Counted from the first letter of the stretch, positions 28,098 through 38,772 are shown. The stretch is DNA of 64,000 nucleotides from Phycomyces nitens (GCA_022702545.1 JAHRBC010000002.1:7812001-7876000); one strand, 5' to 3'. Notes: generated from the sequence alone by a model not told the origin. Program-made: numbers and translations.

Positions 28098-29789
28098 ATG
28101 CGGTTGTTTACTGTGGTTTCCATAACAACCAGTCTGATTGTGTGTGCCCAAGCCTTACCTGCACAGGTGGCCTTTCAAGATCTGACCGGCTCGAATTCCA
28201 ACCTCCTTGTTTCATCTCTCTCGCGTCAGTTGCAGCAGAACCTAACCATCGAGGGTCTCCTGCGCCATTCCCATAAGCTCCAGAAAATAGCTGACAAGAA
28301 CCACCACACTCGAGTGTTTGGATCTGGTGGGCATAATGACACCCTGAGCTATATCGCGTCGTCTGTACTGGAGCAGGGCTACCACACCTGGCTAGAACGT
28401 AAGCAAACTCTGGAATCATCTGGGCCGCTAAACAATACATGTATGTATGTATATATCTAGCCATGGTCCTCAACTTCACCCAGACTCTGCACCAGTCAGC
28501 CTCAGTGATCTTTCCACCTACACCAGAGCCTCTTTTGAATGTACGTCTAATGACCTTTACGACCAGTACCCCTGTGAGTGGTGCAACAGGTTCGCTTGTG
28601 CGTGTGGATGGTCTGGCATGCGATGAGATTGAGCAGGATCTTGGGGGTAAGATTGCACTTGTACAGCGTGGCGAGTGTACGTTTGGAGAAAAGGCATACT
28701 GGGCCGGACAGGCAGGTGCATCGGCTCTGTTGATCTACAACAACGAGCCAGGGTCCCTCTCGGGCACTCTTGGACAGGACTATGAGCCCGGTGCTCCTAC
28801 AGGTGGCATTTCGCGTGAAGATGGCGATCGTCTGATTCGCCTGTTGGATGTCTGGCACACTGATGTTGTGCTCACTGTCCGACTGGTCGAGAAACGTGAG
28901 CCACGACTGACTTATAATGTGATTGCTGAAACAAAAGGTGGTGACAAGTCCAACATTGTCGTGATTGGAGCCCACTCGGACAGTGTGGCAGCTGGTCCAG
29001 GAATCAATGACAATGGCAGTGGTACGGCTGCCCTGCTCGAATTGGCCTACCTTTTCCGCAACGAGAAGCCTGTCAATGCTGTCAGATTCTGCTGGTGGAC
29101 AGCTGAGGAGTACGGTCTGTTGGGCGCAAAGCACCATGTAAATGGACTGACCAAAGAGGAGCAAAAGGACATTGCCCTCTACCTCAACTTTGATATGATT
29201 GGTAGCCCCAACTACTACAATGGCATTTACGATGGTAACTATCGATTGCAAGCCTTACAATTCCTAACATTCTTGTAGGCGATGGTTCTGATAGTCCTCT
29301 GGCTGGTCCTCCTGGTTCGGCTGCAATTGAGAAGCTTTTCCAGGACTTTTTCGAGAGCAAGGATGAAGCACACGACCCTTCAGAGTTTGATGGCCGTAGT
29401 GACTATGGACCCTTTGTGGCAAGTATATATGACTATTATGGGTCCAAAATGACTGACCAGTGTATTAGGCTGCTGGTATTCCTTCTGGTGGTCTGTTTAC
29501 GGGTGCCGAGGTGCCCAAGACTGTAGAGCAGGCAAAGAAGTATGGAGGAGAGGCAGGTGTGGCCTATGACTCGTGCTACCATGAAGCATGCGATGATATC
29601 AACAACCTCAACCATCACGCCTTTTTACTGCACACCCGAGCCCTTGCTCATGCCCTGGCAGTTTATTCCCAGACTACCGAGTCGGTTGATAAAGAAAAAC
29701 GGGCTCCTTTGACCCAAAACTCGTTTGATGCCCTTGACCTTGAAAAGATTTGGCCTTCAAATACTGAAAAGGGGACCTTGGCCATATAA
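28098..29789 (+). CDS. Secreted/vacuolar M28 aminopeptidase with PA domain
   Basis: Exons 28098-28398, 28461-29234, 29279-29418 and 29469-29789 give 511 aa. A signal peptide (about residues 1-19, ending ALP) leads to an M28A zinc aminopeptidase of the aminopeptidase Y type. The protease-associated domain spans about residues 140-235 (GGKIALVQRGECTFGEKAY). Zinc and catalytic residues lie in VVIGAHSDSVAAGPGINDNGSG, TAEEYGLLG and NFDMIGSPN, and the final ligand region is SCYHEACDDINNLN. It should release N-terminal residues from peptides in the vacuole or medium. The third intron (29419-29468, 50 nt) starts GCAAGT. The GC-AG splice keeps the conserved YGPFVAAGIPSGGLF intact, whereas the only nearby GT (GTGGCA) would delete the Val and has a poor consensus. 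Several N-x-S/T sites are present. Confidence 0.92.
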
Positions 29790-29913
29790 ATGATAATAAT
29801 TATAATAATAATAATAAAGTGTGTATGTATATATACATATAATAAATATATATATAACAAAGAGAAAATACAAACATAAAGTGGTTGACCAGACTTAAAC
29901 TATAAACAACTCA

Positions 29914-30804
29914 TTATTCAAATACAGCCAGACTACGGATAAAACGATCTACTGCTGTCCGGAACAGTTCGTTGGAAATTGTTCCGGGAGTGTTGGGAAG
30001 AGGTTGATGGCTCGTAACAGGAACACTGCCAGTCTGGGTTGTGTTGAGCGAGATGGTGCTATCTTCACTAGGCTCTCTATTGGATCCCAGGGCCTGTTGG
30101 TGCTGCTGCTGCTGGAGCTGTGTGAATCCCTGCGTCACCTCCCAACGGGTGTCGTCAAAACGCATCAGTCCGTTCTTGACCACAAACTCAACATAGAGCT
30201 GCACATAGATTTGCTTCAATACTGCCCGAAGAGACTCTGTGTTTGGATCCGAGTTCATTACAAACTTTAGTCCAGTGGGTGTCTCGTAATAGTGCAACCG
30301 ATAGGTTGATGTCTTGTAAGAGATAAAGCCATCTTGACTACAACACCAAGACTAATGAACAACTCGCAACTCCCAACTCGCAACTCCCAACCATCTCTCT
30401 TTGGTATCTTGCCCAATTTACCTGGTCGACAGTTTACGAACAAAGTTACGGAGAGAAAGAACCACGCCATATACAAGCTTGGCCTCTTCTTCAATAGAAA
30501 TCATACTTCCAGCTGCCAGTCCACTTTGCTGAGTACCACGCTGGGTGCCAGTGGTATGAGAAGGAGCCCGCTCTTCGCTGCGGATGATCGATGATGAGTT
30601 TGGGGTGCTGCTCTGGTCTACACTAGAGGAGCCTGGACTGGACATTGAGAAGCGAGAGGTTGCAAGACCAAGACGACTGGAACCTGTCTGGCTCTGTCCG
30701 TTCACACTTCCACTGTTCACCACTGACTTTGGCTGATGAGCCCATTTCTGAAAATAGATGCATTGGCAATGACGATCAAAGATGTAAAGATTGTATATTG
30801 TCAT
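29914..30804 (-). CDS. BET5: TRAPP complex subunit BET5/TRAPPC1 with two insertions
   Basis: Exons 30804-30422 and 30337-29914 give 268 aa. BET5/TRAPPC1 is a longin-fold core subunit of the TRAPP Rab-GEF complexes in ER-Golgi traffic. Conserved blocks are MTIYNLYIFDRHCQCIYFQKW, then EEEAKLVYGVVLSLRNFVRKLS, SYKTSTYRLHYYETPTGLKFV and SNELFRTAVDRFIRSL at the end. Usual length is about 145-160 aa. The excess is an 80-residue Ser/Gln/Thr-rich stretch after the first strand (about residues 22-101) and a 50-residue Gln/Ser/Thr stretch (QLQQQQHQQAL onward) before the last helix. Neither insertion shows a clear intron, but an in-frame unspliced intron cannot be fully excluded. The 84-nt intron contains tandem CAACTCGCAACTCCCA-like repeats. 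It lies convergent to the M28 gene, 124 bases away. Confidence 0.88.
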
Positions 30805-31582
30805 TAATGTATAAATATTATATGTGGGTGTTTCTGCTCACACCTTTTCTGGCTCTTCCCCTTCATCGTTCACTCGCGCAACTACAAAAGCTGTGGAACC
30901 AAACTGACGTCACGACAAAGGTACATTGATTCTCGCTTTGTCTTTGAACTCACTATGTAAAAAGAGCTCTGTATCCATCTACCTTGACAAATTATAGAGG
31001 TTTTTAGTTGGCAATATTTATAAGTTACAGGCTAGAATGATGTCTTTTTTTATTCATTATGATGACCAAGGGTTTTAGTACAAGAGTCAGTCTGAGATTT
31101 GGGCGTGGAATAAGTGTATAAAACGAACACTGCAACCAAGACATGTTCAATTGGCCCAATATATTGCTCTCTTGAGCCTGCCTGATACCATGAGGGATCT
31201 CTAGAGTAATCAAGACAATTGATGGTCTGTAGAGATCAGCAACCATAATACATTCTACTGAGAATCCATTGCAAATTATTACGGCATGTATGTTTATTAA
31301 TAAAGTCAAGAATGGTATATTGTAAGAAATGCTCTCTACTTGCATAAAAGACCCACATTCAAGCTGTTAATTTTACGCGTTATTTCTGAATAAGATATAA
31401 ATTATTGCAAAGCAGTTCTCCCTCTAAATAGCCACTTGTTCAAAGTAAATACATAAAGAAAGCCTAGCATTTGATAGGCAATGTAGCGTATACAGTAGTC
31501 ACAGTCTAAAGGGTTTTAAATGATATGATAAGCGCTAATCGTTTCATGGTCTTTATTGTTTCCATTATCGACCAGCTTAAAT
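30805..31582. other. Intergenic, no gene seen
   Basis: Upstream region of BET5, continuing to the small HTH-like ORF. Short ORFs on either strand lack domains. A CACTCGCGCA segment and a TGACGTCACG palindrome-like site (30905-30914, CRE-type core TGACGTCA) occur about 100 bases upstream of the BET5 start. Such CRE/ATF-like sites may be regulatory, which is inference only. Confidence 0.4.
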
Positions 31583-31804
31583 ATGCCAACACGCGCTTCA
31601 GACGATAGTATCGAGGATTCTCTTACGCCATACCAAAGAAAGAGCTGGGGTGTTTTCTACCTTTACCAAACCAAGGCTTCTGTCAAAAAGATTGCGAGCG
31701 TTGTTGAATTGAGTCAGGATGATGTAAAGAAGATTATTGAATGCATCAAGGAGACTGGTGAACCATACCCTCAAAAGTTGGTCCTTCCAGAAGGATTCTA
31801 TTGA
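31583..31804 (+). CDS. Small hypothetical protein, possible helix-turn-helix
   Basis: 73 aa, single frame. After an acidic N-terminus it reads LTPYQRKSWGVFYLYQTKASVKKIASVVELSQDDVKKIIECIKETG, three predicted helices with the spacing of a homeodomain-like HTH (KKIASVVELSQDDVKKII as helix-turn-helix). Such short modules occur as N-terminal pieces of Tc1/Pogo-type transposases and as domesticated remnants, but no DDE domain follows. It could be an independent small DNA-binding protein or the remains of a mobile element. No introns are evident, and the family is not recognised. Confidence 0.4.
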   Translation: MPTRASDDSIEDSLTPYQRKSWGVFYLYQTKASVKKIASVVELSQDDVKKIIECIKETGEPYPQKLVLPEGFY

Positions 31805-32896
31805 TGATGATGATGTGTTGAATTGCATGCAATGTATATACCTGTCAAGTCTCGATCTGGTATTTCTTTTCTGGCACTTGTAACTAAGTCGCAGAATCAA
31901 TACCACTGGGGATCGTCAAGTTCAGAGAATAGTTTTTAGGTAATAGATAGATACTTTTTATTGATACAAATCATTTTTACTATTTATACAAAATATAATC
32001 AGATTTAAGGCTAAATGTATAGCTACGTTAATATGTCTTAGATAGTTATTATCCAGTAGAATATACTTAAGAGATATTCGCAATCTAAGACATTTGAGAC
32101 ATTTAGAAACATATAAAGGAAAACCAATCGGCAAGGTCTTGATCGTTTATCCAACAAGGTCAACCATTACTGGTTACCTATCAAGAGCCGATTTCGGTTA
32201 CCGATGTCAACTCTGACATACCTCTTTAAAAATAAAATAAATAAAAATAAAAATCAAAAGGGGGAGTTCCCGCGCACGATGGCAGGTACCAAGTAAATCC
32301 TCTAGGACGTGTCACCTTACAGCTGATCTGATGCTCTGGGTTTTCCCTGCTGTATTGCTACCCTCGGGCAGTACCCCAGTACTTAGCAACCTCCGCACCT
32401 CAGCCTACGCCAAGGCAAGAATGTTGACATCAATCTCTGCAAGACACCATCTTCGACAAGGCAACCCAGCCACTGTTAATTCCACCAATGAACGAATTCA
32501 TCCCTTTATAGACCGCCGTTGGCTTACAGATAGACGAGCTATCCGGTCACTTATTAATTTGTCTGTTTTTGAGTTATAAATACTTATTTTAATAATTCTG
32601 TTTGACTTGTGGTATAATAACCAATTATCTAATATCTACCTTGAAGCAGCCCATTCTGCAAATATACATATATATATATATATATATATTGCATTCTAAT
32701 TAGGCTATTAAAGAGACGTATTTAGAGGGGTTATTATTGATTATTAGGCAACAATTGCAAACAAGCTAATCATTTGACCAGGATTTTGGCTCAGGAACCT
32801 AATTTTCATTAGTTTCTTCAGTCTTAGTCATGTGACATACGTCGATACATTCATGATGATTATTTTTCATCAAAATGAAGAGCATCTTTCATTCTC
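31805..32896. other. Intergenic, including a GC-richer unexplained patch
   Basis: 1.1 kb between the small ORF and the TPX2-like gene. Most is AT-rich with TA repeats (about 32665-32690). A patch at about 32265-32530 is clearly richer in C and open for 82 codons on the plus strand (starting at 32331, product rich in R, S and T), but it has no recognisable domain. A CATGTGAC E-box-like site lies at 32829-32836, about 65 bases upstream of the TPX2-like start. Confidence 0.4.
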
Positions 32897-35732
32897 ATGG
32901 TTTCATCAAATCAGCCAAATTCCCAATGGGATTTTGATGCTCCAAGATACCGGGATTTCTCTCAGGTTCACGACGAAAGTGTCCAGAGTGATACCTGGCT
33001 TGGTATGTTGTACTGAACACGGCTTGGATCGCACTGACTTGGTCAAACACTATCTACAATACATATATCACAGCAAACCGCCTCGAAACCAACCCACGGA
33101 CCCCCAAAGCAACCTTACACCCAAACACTCCATTCGGAAGATCGCCATATGTTGCAATCAAAAGACCTTTACGAGCAGCCAATCAATCAATCCGAGACCT
33201 GCCCTCAATTAAAGACCAATCTGACTCTAGACACCCAGAACCCCCCTTACCCAATCAACAAAGCCCTCGTCAAGCATCACCAAGCTCAACAAAGTCAAAG
33301 GCAAAACCTTCAATCTTGGCTGGCCCATTCACTCTTAGCCAACCCTTATCCACATCATCCAGCACTGCGACTGAGAGATATGTACCAAACCGCCCACCAA
33401 ACACTGTCAATAAAGGCAAGGAGAAAGACAATGGCCTATACGATCATAATTGCGAGCTTTATTCGATTTCACAACCAATGGAAACCCAGAGCACTAGTTT
33501 GTCAACATCGCCAATTACACCACAGAAACCCAGTCTTGGTCCAACCAGGTTCACCTCAAATGAACCTCCTTTAGATACTCATAAAGAGTCTCCTAGAAAC
33601 CCACCCTTGAATGTCGAAGCAGAGACACCTCCTTTGAAACGCCCAAAAACAGACACACCAGCTAATTCCAATTCCAGGGCACACTATATGCCACGCTTCT
33701 CAGCCTCAAATAATTCTGCAGTACGAACCCATGAACGGTCCACGCCAGGACCACCACCCAAAAAGCCCGTTTCGCGGCCCACAAAGAGTTTCCAACGCGA
33801 CTCTGTAAAAGAAAAAGTTGATTTACCGGCCGAACAGCCAATACCAGAAAGTAGAATAAACACACCAACAACCGCAAACCCCACAAAGGTTACCGAAGCA
33901 ACAAGAAAAGCGGGTGCATCATATGTGCCAAGATTCTCAAGATTCACGACACCAAATGGACCTGAAAGAAAAAAACATGAGCCAAAGGCAGCCAGTTCAC
34001 AGACCAGTCTATCATTATCATTATCATTGCCGGCAGAGGAACAAAGGCCAATACCACTTGCTACAAAGGCATCGACAAAGGCACCAACACAGGCTCCAAT
34101 GCTAACAAAGGCCACATTGCCACCAAATTCAAATGGGGCCAAATATACAAAACCACCCATTCGATCTGCACAAAGAATACCTGTACAGCAGCAAAAATCA
34201 CTATCACAACAAAACACATCAAACACAGCTGTTAAAAAGGGCACTGGAAATATTGGGCTACCTCTATCAAAGTATCCAGACACACTCCATAGGTCAGATC
34301 CAAAGCCCTGGGAAGAAGGTCAGGCAGAAAAGACAAAGCCTGCCTTGTTTTCAAATGACATGTTTAAAAAGCAGTTGCAAGACAAACAACGGGAGATCAA
34401 ATCAAAGCATATCAATACTGCCTCTATCCCTACTACTTCTCGACCTGAACAACCACGGAATACCTTTGTGGATACAGCTAGTACCAAACCAACTCTAGCC
34501 AAGGATTCACCAAAGATTATTAAACAGACTACTTCTCAATCAACCCATCAAACGACTCTTAAACCCTATTCACACTCTAACCCACATCCAAATACTAGTC
34601 GTAGAAATGGACATTTGTTGAGCAAAGGAAAGGAGCAAGATGTCTATACCAATTCGACCCAGAGAAAAGATGATTTGGATGAGATATTCAAGGGCATGGA
34701 GACCATTAGAATGGAGCTACAGCACGCACAAGAAGCTACACAGCAAATAGTAAATGATGACCCTTTAGACCTTGAATACCCACAAAGACCAACAAAGATA
34801 TCCTTGAGGGAAGACTCTATTGAAGACAGCACCCAGCGCGCTTTACGTGTGATTGCAGAATCCAAGAGAAGATCACGACACTGGGCATCGCTCATTACAT
34901 CTCCAACACCCTCTACAAGCCATACAATTGAAAAGGCTAGAAAAGAACCAACCAAGAGATACAGTCGACCGTATGCAACTGGACAGGTATGTAATGGCTG
35001 GCAAAGAGGTAAACCAAGAGATTGATGTTGAAAGAGGTTGGCAGAGTTACAAATCTCCATACTTGCCTATTGAGCCAACTGTCGCCAAAAGTCCTGTGTT
35101 TGCTACAGATTCAAGAATGTATCTTGCAAGGTAAATAAATTGAGACTAGAATGAATGCCTACAAAGGTTGCTTACCAGCTTAATAGCCGCATGGACTTGG
35201 AGTATCAAGACCATGGCCCTAGCCAATCCACATATTCCAAACCTACCAGGAGAAAGGTAACAAGGGCTGGATTGACCTGGTGAATGACAGCTAAACAGAA
35301 AAAGGTCCTCCTAGACATTCAGCACTGATGGCCCACTAGATCTACCGCCTCCAAAGCGGGCCCGACTAACTATCCCTCAATCCCCAGAATTCTTAACAGA
35401 CCAAAGACCACCACGAAAGTCCTATCTTGACTATGAGACCCAGCAATCGAATATCAATAATCGACACAGACAATCGTTGCCTTTACAAACAGTAAACAAG
35501 GTCAGTCATTAAAGACCACGTCTGTCTTTTATTGTGTGGTTATGGTTGATTGCTATTGCTGGGGTGATTTACCTAACACAAGTAGAGAGAGACAAGGGTG
35601 TCAAACCAAAGGGCTGGGTTGCTTACCAGGGCCAACTATGATGGCTCTTCTTTTCGTGAGCGTCTGGAGGTTTGGAAAAACAGGGCTCGTCAAGAAGAAT
35701 TGGCCAGCACGTCTTTTTCATCAATGTTATAA
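32897..35732 (+). CDS. Large disordered protein with TPX2-like N-terminal motif
   Basis: Six exons, 32897-33002, 33074-34986, 35045-35130, 35187-35256, 35315-35500 and 35586-35732, give 835 aa. Exon 1 encodes MVSSNQPNSQWDFDAPRYRD, then a DESVQSDTWL segment about 15 residues on. This matches the N-terminal signature of TPX2 spindle proteins: an aromatic-x-[FY]-D/S-A-P-x-x-[FY]-x-D/N-F block, then an acidic stretch and W-[FL]. In animals this region binds and activates Aurora A. The remainder is Pro/Ser/Thr/Lys-rich and low in hydrophobics. It has a recurring motif (RYVPNR, HYMPRFS, SYVPRFS at about residues 138, 240 and 315), a coiled-coil-like segment (DDLDEIFKGMETIRMELQHA) and a C-terminal basic helix FRERLEVWKNRARQEELAS. 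Exon 3-6 boundaries were set by phase and conservation. TPX2 identity is likely but not proven. Confidence 0.68.
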
Positions 35733-36091
35733 GCCAACATATATCCTCATCATCAGCAGCATTTCATTGGACAATAAATAATCTTTGTTTAATATATTCC
35801 CACACTTTAAGATCAAGACAACCAGTCTTTGGAACCAAAGGTATAAAAGTTGTATTGTACGTCTGATATTTGGGTTACATGATAAAGGCAATCAAAGAAC
35901 ACAATACACCTCTTTAAACCCCCAAAAAAGAAAGATCCCAATTGCAGTTTTATAAAAGAAGTGTATAATCAGTGTGTGGGTAACGTGCCCTTGATAAATG
36001 TTTTTTTTTTGGGGGGGGGGGGGGGGGGTACTAAACAAGGTGCTTTAAAATACAGAGCGACACCAGTCTTGACCCTTGTTCCTATTTACCA
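35733..36091. repeat. Short intergenic region with T10-G18 tract
   Basis: Promoter region of the first dienelactone hydrolase gene. It contains ten T at 36001-36010 followed by eighteen G at 36011-36028, about 65 bases before the start codon. The equivalent position of the second copy has no such tract. The G-run could form a G-quadruplex or be an error-prone read region. Confidence 0.8.
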
Positions 36092-37114
36092 ATGTCACTT
36101 CCATTCAAAATCTTCTCATTCGATCCCAAGGGAACCAAGAACGTTCCCAATGCAGCCATTATTGCAAGTGTCAAGAGCCCCCCATACAAACTCAACCAAA
36201 TACGCGTCTCTTATTCGTAGTTGATAGGTTCTCCAAGAATGGTGGGGTGTCAATGATCAAATCAAGAGACACGCCCAGCGCATTGCAGACAATACTGGTG
36301 CTCATGTTGTCGTTCCTGACCTCTACAAAGGAAAGATTGGTTTGACAGCAGAGGTAAGACGAGCAAGATAGCCAATTGACGCGCAATAAACTCACGCGTA
36401 TAAAACAACAGGAAGCAAGCCATTTGATGAACAACCTTGATTGGCAAGTGGCCATTAAAGAGCTTGAGCAACTGGTGTCCTATTTGAGAGATATGAAAAA
36501 GAAGTATGTCTGTATAGACCCAAAAGATAGTCTATAGAAATTCACTCTTCTTGATGTGATCTGATTTCCTATAGACACATTGGCGCAATTGGCTTTTGTA
36601 TGGGTGGTGCACTTTCGCTTGCTTTGGCTACAACTGCAGCCGAACACGGAAACCCTATCCAGGTTGCCATTACTTGCTATGGTATTCCTGGTGCTTCATT
36701 TGATGTCAAGAAGATCACCAAGGCCACCTCTGTTCAGGGCCATTTTGGTGGAAAGGTAAATATATATTTAGATATTGTAGATATCGATCCAACTAATACT
36801 TCATTTATAGGATCAAATCGAAGGTTTCAGTGATCCTGTCTCAGGTACTTGATTGTGTGTATTGACAGCATTTTGCTTACTTTGATTACATAGCTCGCAA
36901 GTTGGAGGTTGATGTTGCAGGTGCCAATGATGTCCATATCTACCACTACCCTGACCAAGGACACGCCTTTTTGAATGACGATGAGTGGAGTATTGCAAAG
37001 CGCAAAGAGATTGGAATGGTTGACAAGACAATTGATCCTTTAAAGGATGAGAAGCCAATCCGTGATCTTGCTTGGAGCAGAATCTTTGATTACTTTGACA
37101 AGCATCTTGCCTAA
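36092..37114 (+). CDS. Dienelactone hydrolase family protein, copy A
   Basis: Exons 36092-36163, 36228-36353, 36412-36503, 36575-36755, 36811-36844 and 36894-37114 give 241 aa. This is an alpha/beta hydrolase of the dienelactone hydrolase (carboxymethylenebutenolidase) family. The nucleophile elbow is GAIGFCMGGALSLA with a catalytic Cys, the N-terminal block is VLQEWWGVNDQIKRHAQRIA and HVVVPDLYKGKIGL, and the catalytic His is in YPDQGHAFLN. Cytosolic hydrolysis of lactones or esters is expected; the true substrate is unknown. Intron 1 (36164-36227) begins GCAAGT. Copy B has GTAAGT at the homologous position, so this is a GC-AG intron derived from GT-AG. All five introns match copy B in position and phase. 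Confidence 0.9.
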
Positions 37115-37751
37115 TCTCTATGGATTTATGGGGTGTATTGAAAACGGTAATTTGCATGGACACCCTTGGCTAAATTGTACAATTGTTTTTTTTTGTTAAT
37201 ATTCAATATTCAATATTCATAAATAAATTGTACACTCTGAAAATTCAAAATTAACATGCAATATTTGGTACAAAATACGGAAATGTTATCATACATAGAT
37301 GCTTAATAATATTTTTTTTAAAATATATTGACTCATTAGCTATTGCATGCTCTTGTTGTTAATAAAAAATAATGTAATGGTTTTTAGGCTGAGAAAAGAT
37401 GTTATTCGTATTCGACTGCAATTTCCGAATCATCTAGAACATCGTGCTTATTTGAACAATTCGTGTGTTTGCAAATGCCACGAAAATTTCTTTATTTGGA
37501 CATATCTGTCGATCTCCGCCATTCAACATTCGACAGGTACTTTTGGATTTGAAAGGCAAGCATGCAATCCCAGCAAGCTCTAGTCCAAAAAAACTAGATT
37601 AAATACGTGGATTAACTAATGTCAACTTTTAAAGCTGACATAATTTGTAATTGCTTTCAATAAGCTATCAAGGGCCATCAGCTATGAGTTAAATTACATA
37701 GCAACAGTATAAGTATGAGCCCAAAGTCAATCATTTTACCTCATAACAAAC
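37115..37751. other. Spacer between tandem hydrolase copies
   Basis: 637 bases between copy A and copy B, AT-rich, with an ATATTCA triplication at about 37198-37219. No third hydrolase fragment is seen. About 50 bases before the copy B start is a CAAAGTCAATCATTTTACC segment of unknown meaning. Confidence 0.5.
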
Positions 37752-38772
37752 ATGTCTTTCTCTTTCCCAGTCCTCAACTTTGAACCCCAAGGATCCAAGC
37801 AGATTCCTGACGCTGCCATCATTGTAAGTATCTCTTATTGACCATTGTCGATTATCAATTCATTAAATTCCAATCTTCAATAGGTTCTTCAAGAATGGTG
37901 GGGTGTCAATGAGCAGATCAAGAAACATGCCCAGCACATTGCAAACAACACTGGTGCTCATGTTGTCGTTCCTGACCTCTACAAAGGAAAGATTGGCGTG
38001 ACAGCAGAGGTAAGACGAGCAAGATGGTCAATTGATGTTCAAGAGACTCAAGCATATAAAACAACAGGAAGCAAGCCATTTGATGTCCCATCTCGACTTT
38101 GAAGCTGCAATCAAAGAATTGCTCTCTTTGGTTGGTTATTTGAAGAGCATCAACAAGACGTATGTTTAGCACACCAAGAAAATGGTTCTTTGGAAGCCTT
38201 TTTTGAATTTGATTTGGTTCTTGTAGACGTATTGGTGCCATTGGTTTCTGCATGGGTGGTGCTCTTTCCCTTGCTCTGGCCAACCAGGCCACTCTCTTGG
38301 GCCAACCCATTCAAGTTGCAATTACTTTTTACGGCACCACTTCTGGAAAGCTTGATGTCACAAAGATCTCTGGGGACACTGCTGTTCAGGGCCATTTTGG
38401 TGGATTGGTAAGACATTTAAGCCGTATGTTTATATCTCCTCCTAATACTCTTTGACTTGGCTTAGGATAACGAAGTTGGCTTTAGCGATCCTCCTTCTGG
38501 TAATATTAATCTAGCCATATAGCTACTTTGTATTGACTTTTGAATATTGTGTAGCCCGTCAATTGGAAAAGGATGTTGCAAATGCAAAGGACGTCCATAT
38601 CTACAACTACCCTGAGCAAGGCCATGGTTTCTTGAACTATGACGACTGGAGTGTCTCTATTCGCAAAGATATGGACATGCTTCCCAAGGATGCTGACCCC
38701 GTAAACGAGGAAAAGGCTGTCCGTGATCTTGCCTGGTCTAGAGTCTTTAACTTTTTTGACAAGCACCTCTAG
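37752..38772 (+). CDS. Dienelactone hydrolase family protein, copy B
   Basis: Exons 37752-37823, 37884-38009, 38068-38159, 38227-38407, 38466-38499 and 38555-38772 give 240 aa. It is a tandem paralogue of the gene at 36092-37114: exons 1-5 have identical lengths (72, 126, 92, 181 and 34 nt) and the last differs by one codon. It keeps FCMGGALSLA (catalytic Cys) and YPEQGHGFLN (catalytic His). Exon 2 is nearly identical to copy A at nucleotide level, including the start of the following intron (GTAAGACGAGCAAGAT), whereas exon 1 is diverged. That pattern suggests duplication followed by local gene conversion. All introns here are GT-AG. Substrate unknown. Confidence 0.92.

Noticed and set aside
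28547..29251. 234-codon minus-strand frame opposite the M28 aminopeptidase
   Set aside because: Antisense shadow of the peptidase; no domain and no upstream features.
32331..32579. 82-codon plus-strand frame in a GC-richer patch
   Set aside because: No recognisable domain, no splice partner and atypical composition. Left as unexplained intergenic sequence.
33684..34283. 199-codon minus-strand frame inside the TPX2-like gene
   Set aside because: Reverse-strand shadow of a Pro/Thr/Lys-rich coding exon; no domain and no splice or start context.
35501..35636. Eight-nt microexon in the last part of the TPX2-like gene
   Set aside because: It was considered to repair phase before the final exon, but an acceptor at 35583-35585 gives a normal 85-nt intron and an in-phase 147-nt last exon without it.
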